Below, piece by piece: positions 9,514-17,401 of a stretch of 64,000 nucleotides of DNA (position 1 is the first letter of the stretch; every line of letters begins with the position of its first letter). The notes below the pieces were generated by a model. The model saw only the letters and a list, made by a program, of their open reading frames with translations. It was not told where the DNA came from and did not search any database. The stretch is from contig WGMQ01000004.1 in NCBI GenBank assembly GCA_016125005.1, positions 124,001 to 188,000 on the forward strand, given 5' to 3'. Both the position numbers and the translations under genes were made by a program. This DNA comes from a bacterium (GTDB lineage Bacteria > Sumerlaeota > Sumerlaeia > SLMS01).

Positions 9514-11004
9514 ATGTCGATGGACAAACTGAAGGAAGCCTACGGCGAGATCGCCGATCTGGTGAAAGCCGCCGCGGTCCTGGGCTGGGACCAGCAGACC
9601 TACATGCCACCGCGCGGCTTTGCCGCCCGTGGCCAGCAGCTCGCGACGCTGAGCGGCATCATCCACGAACGGATGACGGCGGACTCAATGGGTCGCCTGA
9701 TCGCGGAGGCGAAGGCGGGCAAGCTTTCCGAGGACGACCGCCACTTCCTTCATGAGCTGGAGTTTCAGCGCGACCGGAGCGCGAAGCTGCCCGCCGCACT
9801 GGTGAAGGCCCTGGCCCTGCAGGAAAGCCGAAGCTTTGACGCCTGGCAGCGGGCCAAAGCCGCCAAGAACTTCAGCATCTTCGCGCCCGAGTTGAAGGAG
9901 ATGGTACGCCTCCTCCGCGAGAAGGCGGCGTGCTTCGGCTATGAGGGGACGCCCTGGGACGCGCTGGCCCAGGATTATGAGCGCGGCACGTCGGCGGAAT
10001 TGGTTCGGGCGTTCTTCGAGCCGCTTCGCGTGGCCACCGTTGATCTGCTCAAACGCATCGAGGCGGCGAAGCAGGTCGACGCCTCCTTTCTTGAGCAGAA
10101 GTGGGACGTCAACATTCAGCGCGAGTTCGCGATGCGCGTGCTACGCGACCTCGGCTACGACATGGCGCGCGGTCGCGTGGACCTGGCGCCGCATCCATTC
10201 TGCACGAGCTTTGGCCCCGGCGACGTGCGCATCACGACGCGCTTCTCGGCAGAGAACCTCTTCGACGGCCTCAGCAGCGTCATCCACGAGATGGGTCATG
10301 CGCTGTACGACATGGGCTTCCGCGAGGAGGACCATCGCACGCCGCTCGCCGAGGCACCGAGCCTCGGCATCCACGAGTCCCAGTCCCGCTTCTGGGAAAT
10401 CCGCATCGCGCAGAGCCGACCGTTCTGGCAGCATTTCCTGCCGATCCTGAAGCAATACTTTCCGGGGCGTCTCGACGGCGTCGATGCGGAGCAGTTCTAC
10501 CGCGCGGTCAACGTGGTGGAGCCGGGCTTCATCCGCGTCGAGTCGGACGAGGTCAGCTATAACCTCCACATCATCATCCGCTTCGAGTTGGAGGTGAAGA
10601 TCCTTTCCGGCGAGTTGGAGGTGGACGACATCCCCGAGGCGTGGAACCGGGCCTACAAGGAGAACCTCGGGCTGACCGTGCCGAACGATGCGGTCGGTTG
10701 CCTTCAGGACGTGCACTGGGCCTACGGATCCTTCGGCTACTTCCCGAGCTACACCTTCGGCAACATCTTCAGTGCGCTGCTGGTGGACAAGATGGAGAAG
10801 GATCTCCCCCACCTTTGGTCGGATGTGGCCGACGGCCGCGTGGCCGCGGCGTTGGCGTGGCTTCATCGGCACATTCACCAGGTTGGCGCGCGTCGCGCCC
10901 CGATGGACCTGATCCGCGAGGCGACCGGGCAAGGTCCCTCGGCGGAGTCGCTGATTAGACATCTTCGCGCCAAGTATGGCGATCTATACGGACTGACATC
11001 ATGA
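9514..11004 (+). CDS. M32 family metallocarboxypeptidase (Taq type)
   Basis: A zinc carboxypeptidase that trims C-terminal residues from peptides in the cytoplasm. At 496 residues it has full family length. The zinc site HEMGH lies at residues 258-262, with the M32 signature HESQSRFWE about 30 residues later; the helix HIIIRFELEVKIL and the C-terminal YGSFGYFPSYTFGN block are also present. The ATG has no clear Shine-Dalgarno upstream (the leader is C-rich). Its stop overlaps the start of yicC in an ATGA, so translation is probably coupled. Identification is firm; the physiological substrate is unknown. Confidence 0.95.
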   Translation: MSMDKLKEAYGEIADLVKAAAVLGWDQQTYMPPRGFAARGQQLATLSGIIHERMTADSMGRLIAEAKAGKLSEDDRHFLHELEFQRDRSAKLPAALVKALALQESRSFDAWQRAKAAKNFSIFAPELKEMVRLLREKAACFGYEGTPWDALAQDYERGTSAELVRAFFEPLRVATVDLLKRIEAAKQVDASFLEQKWDVNIQREFAMRVLRDLGYDMARGRVDLAPHPFCTSFGPGDVRITTRFSAENLFDGLSSVIHEMGHALYDMGFREEDHRTPLAEAPSLGIHESQSRFWEIRIAQSRPFWQHFLPILKQYFPGRLDGVDAEQFYRAVNVVEPGFIRVESDEVSYNLHIIIRFELEVKILSGELEVDDIPEAWNRAYKENLGLTVPNDAVGCLQDVHWAYGSFGYFPSYTFGNIFSALLVDKMEKDLPHLWSDVADGRVAAALAWLHRHIHQVGARRAPMDLIREATGQGPSAESLIRHLRAKYGDLYGLTS

Positions 11005-11870
11005 AGAGCATGACGGGATTTGGCAGCGGTCGCTCGGAGTCCGCGGCAGGGACGGTGACGGTGGAGCTGCGGAGCGTGAACAGCCGGTTCCTGGAAATCG
11101 GGCTGCGACTTCCCGGCGAATGGTCCGCGGAAGAGCCGCTCGTGCGCGGTGACCTGCAGAAGGCACTCCAGCGCGGCAAGGTCGCGATGCAGCTCCAGTT
11201 CACCCCCGCGCCCGGTGGCGGCCAGCAGGCGGTGATCAACGAAACCCTGCTGGCGCAGTTGGAATCGCTGGTGAAGTCGCGGGGACAGGAGCCGTCGATC
11301 CAAGGGCTCCTGACACTCCCCGGCGTGGTGGAGCTACGTCAGCCCGAGGGGCAGCAGGAGGCGCTACGCAACCAGTTGCGCGAGGCCCTTCGCGGAGCCA
11401 TCCAAGGGCTGCTGGCAGAACGCGGCCGCGAGGGCGCGGTGTTGGCCGACGCGCTGCGAGAGCTGCGCGCGAAGATGCGCGAGCATCTGGACTTCATCGA
11501 GCAGGCGCGGCACGCGGTCGTTGAGAAGTACCGGGACAAGCTGTTCCAGCGCATCGAGGAACTGGTGGGGCCGCGCGGCGTGACGCTGGATGCCGGTCGC
11601 CTGGAGCAGGAAGTGGCGCTCTTCGCGGACAAGGCGGACCTGTCCGAGGAAGTGACGCGCCTGGCCGCGCACCTCGACCACTTGGGGACGATCCTCGATA
11701 GCAAGGAAGACAACGGTGTCGGTCGCCAGCTCGAATTCCTGAATCAGGAAATCCTCCGCGAGATCAACACGATCGGCAGCAAGTGCCGCGATTTGGATAT
11801 CGCGCGCCGGGTGCTGGACCTGAAGAACCTGGCGGAGAGCCTGCGCGAGCAGGTCGCGAACATCGAATGA
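11001..11870 (+). CDS. yicC: YicC family endoribonuclease
   Basis: At 289 residues this matches the YicC family, which acts as an endoribonuclease in enterobacteria. The diagnostic N-terminus MKSMTGFGSG is present, followed by VELRSVNSRFLEI. The C-terminal DUF1732 region is also clear: VTRLAAHLDHL, GRQLEFLNQEILREINTIGSK, and a terminal helix. The middle is helical and charged, as expected. The start overlaps the upstream stop (ATGA) and its own stop overlaps the next start (ATGA), so the three genes form a tightly coupled operon. In many bacteria yicC neighbours gmk and rpoZ; here it does not. Confidence 0.95.
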   Translation: MKSMTGFGSGRSESAAGTVTVELRSVNSRFLEIGLRLPGEWSAEEPLVRGDLQKALQRGKVAMQLQFTPAPGGGQQAVINETLLAQLESLVKSRGQEPSIQGLLTLPGVVELRQPEGQQEALRNQLREALRGAIQGLLAERGREGAVLADALRELRAKMREHLDFIEQARHAVVEKYRDKLFQRIEELVGPRGVTLDAGRLEQEVALFADKADLSEEVTRLAAHLDHLGTILDSKEDNGVGRQLEFLNQEILREINTIGSKCRDLDIARRVLDLKNLAESLREQVANIE

Positions 11871-12067
11871 GCGACCTGCTGTACATCGTGTCGCTGCTGG
11901 CGATGATATGGGCGGTGAGCGACGTGTTACGGCTAATGCCCGCGGGCGTGGCGAGGAACCTGTGGCTCTTCGCCGTCATCGTGGTCCCGATCCTGGGGCC
12001 GCTCTACTGGTACTACATCCAGCATATCGAGGTGAAGCGGCGGCGCGTGGAGCGGGAACGGCGCTGA
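11867..12067 (+). CDS. Small PLDc_N-type membrane protein
   Basis: A 66-residue protein with two hydrophobic helices (about residues 3-20 and 30-52) and a basic C-terminal tail (KRRRVERERR), predicted to sit in the inner membrane. The pattern WAVSDVLR-x-MPAG-x-ARNLWLFAVIVVPILGPLYWYYI matches the PLDc_N (phospholipase D nuclease N-terminal) family of short membrane proteins. It starts inside the yicC stop codon (ATGA overlap) and ends 4 bases before the convergent sensor gene. Function is unknown; the family name does not imply nuclease activity. Confidence 0.8.
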   Translation: MSDLLYIVSLLAMIWAVSDVLRLMPAGVARNLWLFAVIVVPILGPLYWYYIQHIEVKRRRVERERR

Positions 12068-12092
12068 TCAATCAGTCGCCCTTGTTGATCAG
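12064..12092. terminator. Inverted repeat at convergent gene ends
   Basis: CTGATCAA and TTGATCAG form a perfect 8-bp inverted repeat with a 13-base spacer, covering the stop codons of two convergent genes. It could act as a weak bidirectional transcription end. There is no T-tract, so this is tentative. Confidence 0.35.
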
Positions 12093-12560
12093 TTCGCCCT
12101 CGCGCTTGTCCATTTCCTCAATCTCGTGCAGCAGGTCCCGACGCTGTTCGGGCGTGAGCACCTTCACGGCGCTGCTGAGGTGTCCCAGCATGGGCTCGAT
12201 CATGCGACGGGGAATGTCACCGTCCTCATCGAGCAGGCGGCGGCGCCCCTCCAGATCTTCGGGGGATTCGATCACGAAACGCAGGAGGCGGAGCCGACGG
12301 GCGCGCATCTCGTTGAGGGTGGGAATCGCGTCCTTGCGAGCCTGCGCGAAGATGACCTCGATTTCCTTTTCTTGTTCGCCGTTGAGATCGATCAGGTCAG
12401 CCAGCATGGAGGCTTCCGGGGGAAAGGGGGGGCCGCCGACAAAAGGGTCGCGATGCCCCCAGAGGGACAGGCCGCATGGTCCGAGGGCCATTCCGGTAAT
12501 CAGGGCCACGTTCAGGCCGATGGAAAGCCAGAGGATGATCTCGCGCAGGGCGGGTTTCAT
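12072..12560 (-). CDS. CnrX/Spy-like periplasmic sensor (heavy-metal resistance fold)
   Basis: A 162-residue protein anchored by one N-terminal helix (residues about 8-26), followed by a four-helix, strongly charged periplasmic domain. The pattern LNGEQEKEIEVIFAQARKD ... LTPEQRRDLLHEIEEMDKRE is that of the CpxP/Spy/CnrX group, whose members sense metals or bind unfolded proteins. It is the last gene of an operon after an ECF sigma factor and a short membrane protein, the arrangement of the CnrYXH system, so a role as periplasmic signal receptor is likely. The start overlaps the upstream stop as ATGA. The inducing signal cannot be read from the sequence. Confidence 0.75.
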   Translation of the reverse strand: MKPALREIILWLSIGLNVALITGMALGPCGLSLWGHRDPFVGGPPFPPEASMLADLIDLNGEQEKEIEVIFAQARKDAIPTLNEMRARRLRLLRFVIESPEDLEGRRRLLDEDGDIPRRMIEPMLGHLSSAVKVLTPEQRRDLLHEIEEMDKREGELINKGD

Positions 12561-12928
12561 GGGTCCTTCGCCTCCTGGGCCGCGAGCTGGGCGGCAAAGC
12601 TTTCGACCGGATCGATGGTGAAGCTGGTTAGGGAATCAATGAGGGCCACGCGCTCGCTGGCGGAGGTCGTTGCCGCTTGTTGATCGGTGGTGCTGGAATT
12701 GACGACCAACATGAAGGCAAGTCCCAGGACCAGCCCGAGCGCCGCGCCTCCGCTGCGCATGAGCCAGAGGACAACGGGCGAGGACGGGAGAACGTCGGTG
12801 CGTCCCTCTTGAGGAGTGACGGCCGCGGCGGCAATGACGCGGGCGGCGAAATGCGACGCCTCGGGCGCCGGATCCATGGCCGCGAATCCCCGACGAATCA
12901 GCTCATCTTCTTTCGCGTCGGGCTTCAT
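12557..12928 (-). CDS. Probable anti-sigma factor (single-pass membrane protein)
   Basis: 123 residues, start chosen at MKPDAKED because AAGGAG lies 6 bases upstream and the ATG overlaps the sigma-factor stop (ATGA). Residues 1-55 form a short cytoplasmic region that could hold the sigma factor; one membrane helix lies at about residues 57-80 (VVLWLMRSGGAALGLVLGLA), followed by a short periplasmic tail. No ZAS (HxxxCxxC) zinc motif is visible. Position between an ECF sigma factor and a CnrX/Spy-like protein supports the assignment, as in CnrY; sequence alone would not. Confidence 0.6.
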   Translation of the reverse strand: MKPDAKEDELIRRGFAAMDPAPEASHFAARVIAAAAVTPQEGRTDVLPSSPVVLWLMRSGGAALGLVLGLAFMLVVNSSTTDQQAATTSASERVALIDSLTSFTIDPVESFAAQLAAQEAKDP

Positions 12929-13539
12929 GGCTGCTCCTTCCATAGCTTCCGGAGCTGGGTTCGGGCGCGCTGGAGCAGCGATTCGAACCCCTTCTCGGTC
13001 AGCTCCATCGCCTCGCCTGCCTCGCGGAGGGACAACTCCTCATCGTAGAAGAGAGCGATGGACAGGCGCTGGCGTGGAGGAAGTTGCTCGATGAGCAAGG
13101 CCATGCGGCGGTCCTCGGATTCTCTCTCAAGGCGCAGGCGGATCGAGGGGGAAAGGTCCGGCGGATCGTAGTCGTCCCGGAGCATACCGGGACGCTTCTT
13201 CCGAAGGAAGTCGATGCACTGACGGGAGAGCATGGTCGCCAGATATCCGCGGAGGCTGCCGCGGGGTTGCCATTTCGGAGCGTTGACCCAGAGCTTGAGA
13301 AAGACCTCCTGGGCGATGTCCTCGGCTTCGTCGGCGTCCCTGAGGATACGAGTGGCGAAGGTGCGGGCCCAGTGCTCGTGCTCGCGGACCAGAATGGCAA
13401 AGGCCTGCTGGTCTCCACCGCCAACGCGCTTCATGAGACTGGCTTCGTCCATGGCGAACGACTGTTCGCATCTGGGGGCAGCGGACAGCCAGACTGATTC
13501 GATGATCGTCGGGATGAGATTGGCCAGGGAGATTGTCAT
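12925..13539 (-). CDS. ECF-type RNA polymerase sigma factor
   Basis: A sigma-70 family ECF factor of up to 204 residues. Region 2 includes FATRILRDADEAEDIAQEVFLKLW (DAEDIAQEVF-type core-binding and -10 recognition helix); region 4 includes IEQLPPRQRLSIALFYDEELSLREAGEAMELTEKG, a helix-turn-helix for -35 recognition. Between them lies a short acidic linker. The longest start has AGGA about 11 bases upstream; an internal start at MDEASLMKRV would give a more usual N-terminus but lacks a ribosome site, so the start is uncertain. It heads an ATGA-coupled operon with an anti-sigma factor and a CnrX/Spy-like sensor. The regulon is unknown. Confidence 0.93.
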   Translation of the reverse strand: MTISLANLIPTIIESVWLSAAPRCEQSFAMDEASLMKRVGGGDQQAFAILVREHEHWARTFATRILRDADEAEDIAQEVFLKLWVNAPKWQPRGSLRGYLATMLSRQCIDFLRKKRPGMLRDDYDPPDLSPSIRLRLERESEDRRMALLIEQLPPRQRLSIALFYDEELSLREAGEAMELTEKGFESLLQRARTQLRKLWKEQP

Positions 13540-13823
13540 GATGATGGATCCTGCCTTGGGGGCGGTTCGAGCGGAGGGTATGATGAGGGCGGCACGGGCG
13601 GGAGGTCACCCGAAAAGGCCTTCGACGGTGTAACGGTGTCTTGGCGTTTGTTCCTTCGAGCGGGGAGGTGAGTTTTTTCTCTTGCTGGCTTGGGACAGCG
13701 GGGCCTTTACTCCCGCTCCCTTTCGGGCGGCGCCCTCGCGGTGCACCCGCAAGCCTGTCTTTCGACGGGAACCCCCAATCGAATCCAGGTCCATCCTGAA
13801 CGCGTCAGCAAGGAGTGCATTCC

Positions 13824-15281
13824 GTGACCGAGTTGGCTGAAAAGAAGAAAAACCAGGGCGGCGACGGCTCGACCCTGCAGGCTGTCCTCGAGAAGAAGTC
13901 CGAGGTCATTGCCTACGAAGTCGTGGAAGAAGAGAAGATCCCTGGCTCGCGCGTGCGCTTCAAGCTGAAGCTGACCGAGGAGGCTATCGCCTCGCGCCTC
14001 GAGGAGACGATCAACGAGTTCAGCAAGTCGATCCGCCTGCCCGGCTTCCGCCCCGGCAAGGCCCCCAAGACGCTCGTTCGCCGCCAGTACGAGAACGCCG
14101 CGCGTGAGGAAACCCTCAAGCGCATGGTCGCCCGCCTGACCGAGCTCTTCACGGCGGACCGCAAGTACGAGACCCTGTCCCAGCCCTACCTGCTCGCCTG
14201 GACCAGCTCCCGCGAGGCCGGCTCGACCATCGAGCTCGCCATTGAGGTCCAGCCCGAGATCGTCATCAACGACGAGATCCTTGCCGACCTGAAGGCTGAG
14301 GCCCACCGCGTCGCCATCGACGAGGATTACGTCAACCAGTCCCTCGAGACCATGCGCGAGCGCGCTGCCACCTTCGAGCCGACGGAAGAAGCCTACCGCG
14401 CGAAGGACGGCATGCTGCTCAACTGCACCGTGACCTCCCCCGCCGGTGATGTCATCTCTGACCGTTGCGCCTCCGATTATTACACGGTGCGCATCGAGGA
14501 AGAGATGCCCGAGGCGGTTGCCGCTGCCCTCGTTGGCAAGAAGAAGGGCGACAAGGTTGAACTCGACGTGGTCGAGGACGTGGAAGGCGCTCCCGCCGGA
14601 ACCGTTGAGACTGTCCACTACGCGGTGGAAGTGCTCGAGGTGAAGGCCCGCGTGCTCCCGACGCTCGACGACGAGTTCGCCAAGGACGTCAACGAAGCCC
14701 ACCAGAGCCTCGAAGACCTGCGCAAGGCCACCCGTGAGGGTGCCAGCAGCAGCGAGGAAACCCGTCAGCGCGAGGAAGTGCTCGGCGGCATCCTGTCGGT
14801 GCTCCGCAGTCGCCTCGACTTCGACCTGCCCCGTGCCCTCGTGGAAAACACCACGCAGCAGTCGGTCATGGACACGGAGAAGCGCCTCAACCAGTACGGC
14901 ATCTCGCTGCGCCAGATGGACGAATCCATCGTCCGCAGCTACGCCGCCCGCATGCGCGAACAGGCCAAGGTCAACGTCAAGAACGCGCTCATCCTGCGCG
15001 CCCTCAGCAAGCACCTGAACGTCACCCCGACGGAGGCCCAGATCGAGGAGTCCCTCGAGTCGCTCTCCAAGCGGACCGGACGCAAGGCCCTTGCGGTCCG
15101 CGCCCAGCTCGAGAAGAACAAGCAGTGGGATCAGTTCATTCAGGATCTCACCATGAAGCTCACGAACGACGCGCTCATCGCCAAGGCGGCGGTCAGCTAC
15201 AAGGACGTCAGCTTCGCCGAGTTCTCCGTGATTCAGCGCAAGGCCCAGGAAGAACAGGCCGCGAACTTGCGTCTCGGATAA
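13824..15281 (+). CDS. tig: Trigger factor (ribosome-associated chaperone, PPIase)
   Basis: Trigger factor binds the ribosomal exit tunnel and shelters nascent chains. The ribosome-binding signature GFRPGKAP is present near residue 70, followed by a shortened FKBP-like segment (about 195-275) and a long helical C-terminal chaperone region. GTG at 13824 was chosen because AAGGAG lies 9 bases upstream; an earlier in-frame GTG overlaps that site. The first 25 residues form an extra polar tail (KKKNQGGDGS) before the usual N-terminus. The 485-residue length is slightly above average. It is followed by a strong hairpin and then clpP, the common tig-clpP order. Confidence 0.95.
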   Translation: MTELAEKKKNQGGDGSTLQAVLEKKSEVIAYEVVEEEKIPGSRVRFKLKLTEEAIASRLEETINEFSKSIRLPGFRPGKAPKTLVRRQYENAAREETLKRMVARLTELFTADRKYETLSQPYLLAWTSSREAGSTIELAIEVQPEIVINDEILADLKAEAHRVAIDEDYVNQSLETMRERAATFEPTEEAYRAKDGMLLNCTVTSPAGDVISDRCASDYYTVRIEEEMPEAVAAALVGKKKGDKVELDVVEDVEGAPAGTVETVHYAVEVLEVKARVLPTLDDEFAKDVNEAHQSLEDLRKATREGASSSEETRQREEVLGGILSVLRSRLDFDLPRALVENTTQQSVMDTEKRLNQYGISLRQMDESIVRSYAARMREQAKVNVKNALILRALSKHLNVTPTEAQIEESLESLSKRTGRKALAVRAQLEKNKQWDQFIQDLTMKLTNDALIAKAAVSYKDVSFAEFSVIQRKAQEEQAANLRLG

Positions 15282-15293
15282 CAAGAAGACACG

Positions 15294-15322
15294 CTGCGGG
15301 GCCGCTTGACGGCCCCGCAGCC
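15294..15322 (+). terminator. GC-rich hairpin between tig and clpP
   Basis: A perfect 12-bp stem (GCTGCGGGGCCG / CGGCCCCGCAGC) with a 5-base loop CTTGA begins 12 bases after the tig stop. No T-tract follows, so it may be an attenuator or an mRNA-stabilising structure rather than a full intrinsic terminator. Confidence 0.6.
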
Positions 15323-15348
15323 ATTTCCAACACAGAGGTTCGTCCGCC

Positions 15349-16092
15349 ATGTCCTGGAAAAACCAGCTCCCCGCAGAATACTGGTCCGGATTGCTCCAAG
15401 GCGAAGAACGCGGCAGGGATCTTGGCCTCATTTCCTCCCGGTCACCGCGCCTCGACGAGGATGACGACGACCTCGGCTACTACATCATCCCGCACCCGAT
15501 GGTCTACGAAGAGACGGAGCGCGGCTCGCAACGCTTCGACCTCTACTCGCGCCTCCTACGCGACCGCATCATTTTCATGGGCAGCGAGGTCAACGACCGC
15601 GTCGCCAACCTGATCACGGCTCAGCTCCTTTTCCTGGAAACGCAGGACCCGGACAAGGACGTGAACTTCTACATCAACTCGCCCGGTGGGTCGATCAGCG
15701 CCGGCATGGGTGTCTATGACACAATGCAGCTCGTGCGCTGCGACGTCGCGACGGTCTGCATTGGCCAGGCGGCCAGCATGGGGTCGTTCCTCCTTTGCGC
15801 CGGAGCCAAGGGCAAGCGCGGGTCGCTGCCCCATTCCCGCATCATGATCCATCAGCCCGCCATCGGCACCATCCGCGGGCAGGTGACGGACCTGAATATC
15901 CAGTACCAGGAAATGATGCGCGTGCGCGAGATGGTCTATGGGACCATCGCCAAGCATTGCGGTCGTCCCTTCGAGCAAGTTGCCGAGGCCTGTTACCGCG
16001 ACAACTTCATGTCCCCCGCCCAGGCGCGTGACTTTGGCCTGATCGACAACATCATCGAGCGCCAGCCGGGCGTCACCTCGCCCGCCGCCTGA
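15349..16092 (+). CDS. clpP: ATP-dependent Clp protease proteolytic subunit
   Basis: The serine protease core of Clp, which degrades unfolded substrates delivered by ClpX or ClpA. The catalytic Ser lies in GQAASMGSFLL, His in HSRIMIHQP, and Asp in YRDNFMSPAQA, so the enzyme should be active. The protein is 247 residues, with roughly 35-40 residues before the conserved IPHPMVYEETERG start of the family; this polar, acidic extension (including DEDDDD) resembles a propeptide or tag. AGAGG lies 10 bases before the ATG. clpX, which often follows, is absent here; the next gene is a histidine-pathway fusion. Confidence 0.96.
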   Translation: MSWKNQLPAEYWSGLLQGEERGRDLGLISSRSPRLDEDDDDLGYYIIPHPMVYEETERGSQRFDLYSRLLRDRIIFMGSEVNDRVANLITAQLLFLETQDPDKDVNFYINSPGGSISAGMGVYDTMQLVRCDVATVCIGQAASMGSFLLCAGAKGKRGSLPHSRIMIHQPAIGTIRGQVTDLNIQYQEMMRVREMVYGTIAKHCGRPFEQVAEACYRDNFMSPAQARDFGLIDNIIERQPGVTSPAA

Positions 16093-16127
16093 CCGCTCCC
16101 CTACTTATCCCACAAGGCTGATCCTTC

Positions 16128-17399
16128 ATGATTATCCCCTCGATTGACCTGATGGACGGCCAGGCCGTTCAGCTTGTCGGCGGCAAGGCCGAGTCCCGCC
16201 GTGACGACCGTACCTATGGCGACCCGATTCCCTTGGCGAAGAAGTTCCGCCTGGCGGGCGAGATTGCCGTCATCGACCTGGATGCGGCCCTCGGCAAGGG
16301 CTCCAACATGGAGACCATCAAGAAGCTACTCCCCATTGCCCGCTGTCGCGTGGGCGGTGGCATTCGCTCCCTTGAGAAGGCCATCGAGTGGCTCGACGCC
16401 GGTGCGCATCGCATCATCCTCGGAACCGCCGCCAAGCCGGAGATCCTCCGCGAACTCCCTCGCGCCCGCGTGATTGCCGCCCTTGATGCCAACGACGGCG
16501 ATGTGGTGGTGGAGGGCTGGACCAAGAAGACCGGTGCGTCGATTGTCGACCGCATCCACGAGTTGCGCGACTACGTCGGCGGGTTTCTGGTGACCTTCGT
16601 CGAGCGTGAAGGCCGCATGGGCGGCACCAACATGGACCGCGTCGCGGAGATCGTCGCCGCCGCGGGCAAGCACTGCCGCGTGACCATCGCGGGCGGTGTG
16701 ACCACCGCCGCCGAAATCGCCCAGCTTGATCGAAGCGGCGCCGATGCGCAGGTCGGCATGGCCATCTATACGGGGCAGCTTGACTTCGGCGACGCCATCA
16801 GCGCCCCGTTCATCACCGATCGTCCCGACGGCCTTTTCTCGACGGTGGTTTGCGACGAGGCCGGTCGGTCGCTCGGACTTGCCTACAGCTCGCACGAGAG
16901 CCTTCGCGAAGCAGTGCGCCGCGGCGTTGGTGTCTACCAGTCGCGCAAGCGCGGCCTTTGGGTGAAGGGCGAGTCGAGCGGCAACATGCAGGAACTCTTG
17001 GAAATCACGCCAGACTGCGATCGCGACGCGATTCGCTTCACGGTGCGCCAGAAGGGTGGCGGTTATTGCCACCTGCCGCAGTGGACCTGCTTTGGCGACG
17101 ACCGGGGCCTGAGCCGCCTGGAGCGCCTTCTCGAAGCGCGTCGCCACGACGCGCCTGCGGGCTCTTACACGGCGCGCCTCTTCAACGACAAGGAACTGCT
17201 CGGCAAGAAGCTGGTCGAGGAAGCGCGCGAGTTGGCGCAGGCGGCCAGTGACAGCGATGCCATCTGGGAGGCGGCCGACGTGCTGTACTTCACGATGGTG
17301 GCGCTGGCCTCGCGCGGCCTGTCGCTGGATGCCGTGGAAGCGGAACTGGATCGCCGCGCCCTGAAGGTCGTTCGCCGCGCCGGCGACGCCAAGGAGTGA
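16128..17399 (+). CDS. hisA/hisI/hisE: Trifunctional HisA-HisI-HisE histidine biosynthesis fusion
   Basis: One 423-residue chain carries three enzymes acting at steps 2-4 of histidine synthesis. Residues 1-230: HisA ProFAR isomerase, a TIM barrel starting IIPSIDLMDGQAVQL, with catalytic Asp7 and an Asp near 120, and phosphate loop TIAGGVTT. Residues about 232-335: HisI phosphoribosyl-AMP cyclohydrolase, with WVKGESSGN and the three zinc cysteines C297, C314 and C321. Residues about 345-420: HisE phosphoribosyl-ATP pyrophosphatase, a MazG-like helix bundle with EEARELAQ and EAADVLYF. There are only short linkers and no internal stop. HisI-HisE fusions are common; adding HisA is unusual. AAGG lies 10 bases before the ATG, and hisD follows at once. 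Confidence 0.93.
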   Translation: MIIPSIDLMDGQAVQLVGGKAESRRDDRTYGDPIPLAKKFRLAGEIAVIDLDAALGKGSNMETIKKLLPIARCRVGGGIRSLEKAIEWLDAGAHRIILGTAAKPEILRELPRARVIAALDANDGDVVVEGWTKKTGASIVDRIHELRDYVGGFLVTFVEREGRMGGTNMDRVAEIVAAAGKHCRVTIAGGVTTAAEIAQLDRSGADAQVGMAIYTGQLDFGDAISAPFITDRPDGLFSTVVCDEAGRSLGLAYSSHESLREAVRRGVGVYQSRKRGLWVKGESSGNMQELLEITPDCDRDAIRFTVRQKGGGYCHLPQWTCFGDDRGLSRLERLLEARRHDAPAGSYTARLFNDKELLGKKLVEEARELAQAASDSDAIWEAADVLYFTMVALASRGLSLDAVEAELDRRALKVVRRAGDAKE

Positions 17400-17401
17400 C
17401 C

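Noticed and set aside
13707..15431. Long open frame on the minus strand opposite trigger factor (574 codons)
   Set aside because: It is antisense to a gene with clear family signatures, has Gly/Leu/Val-rich random-looking sequence and no ribosome site. GC-rich DNA keeps antisense frames open.
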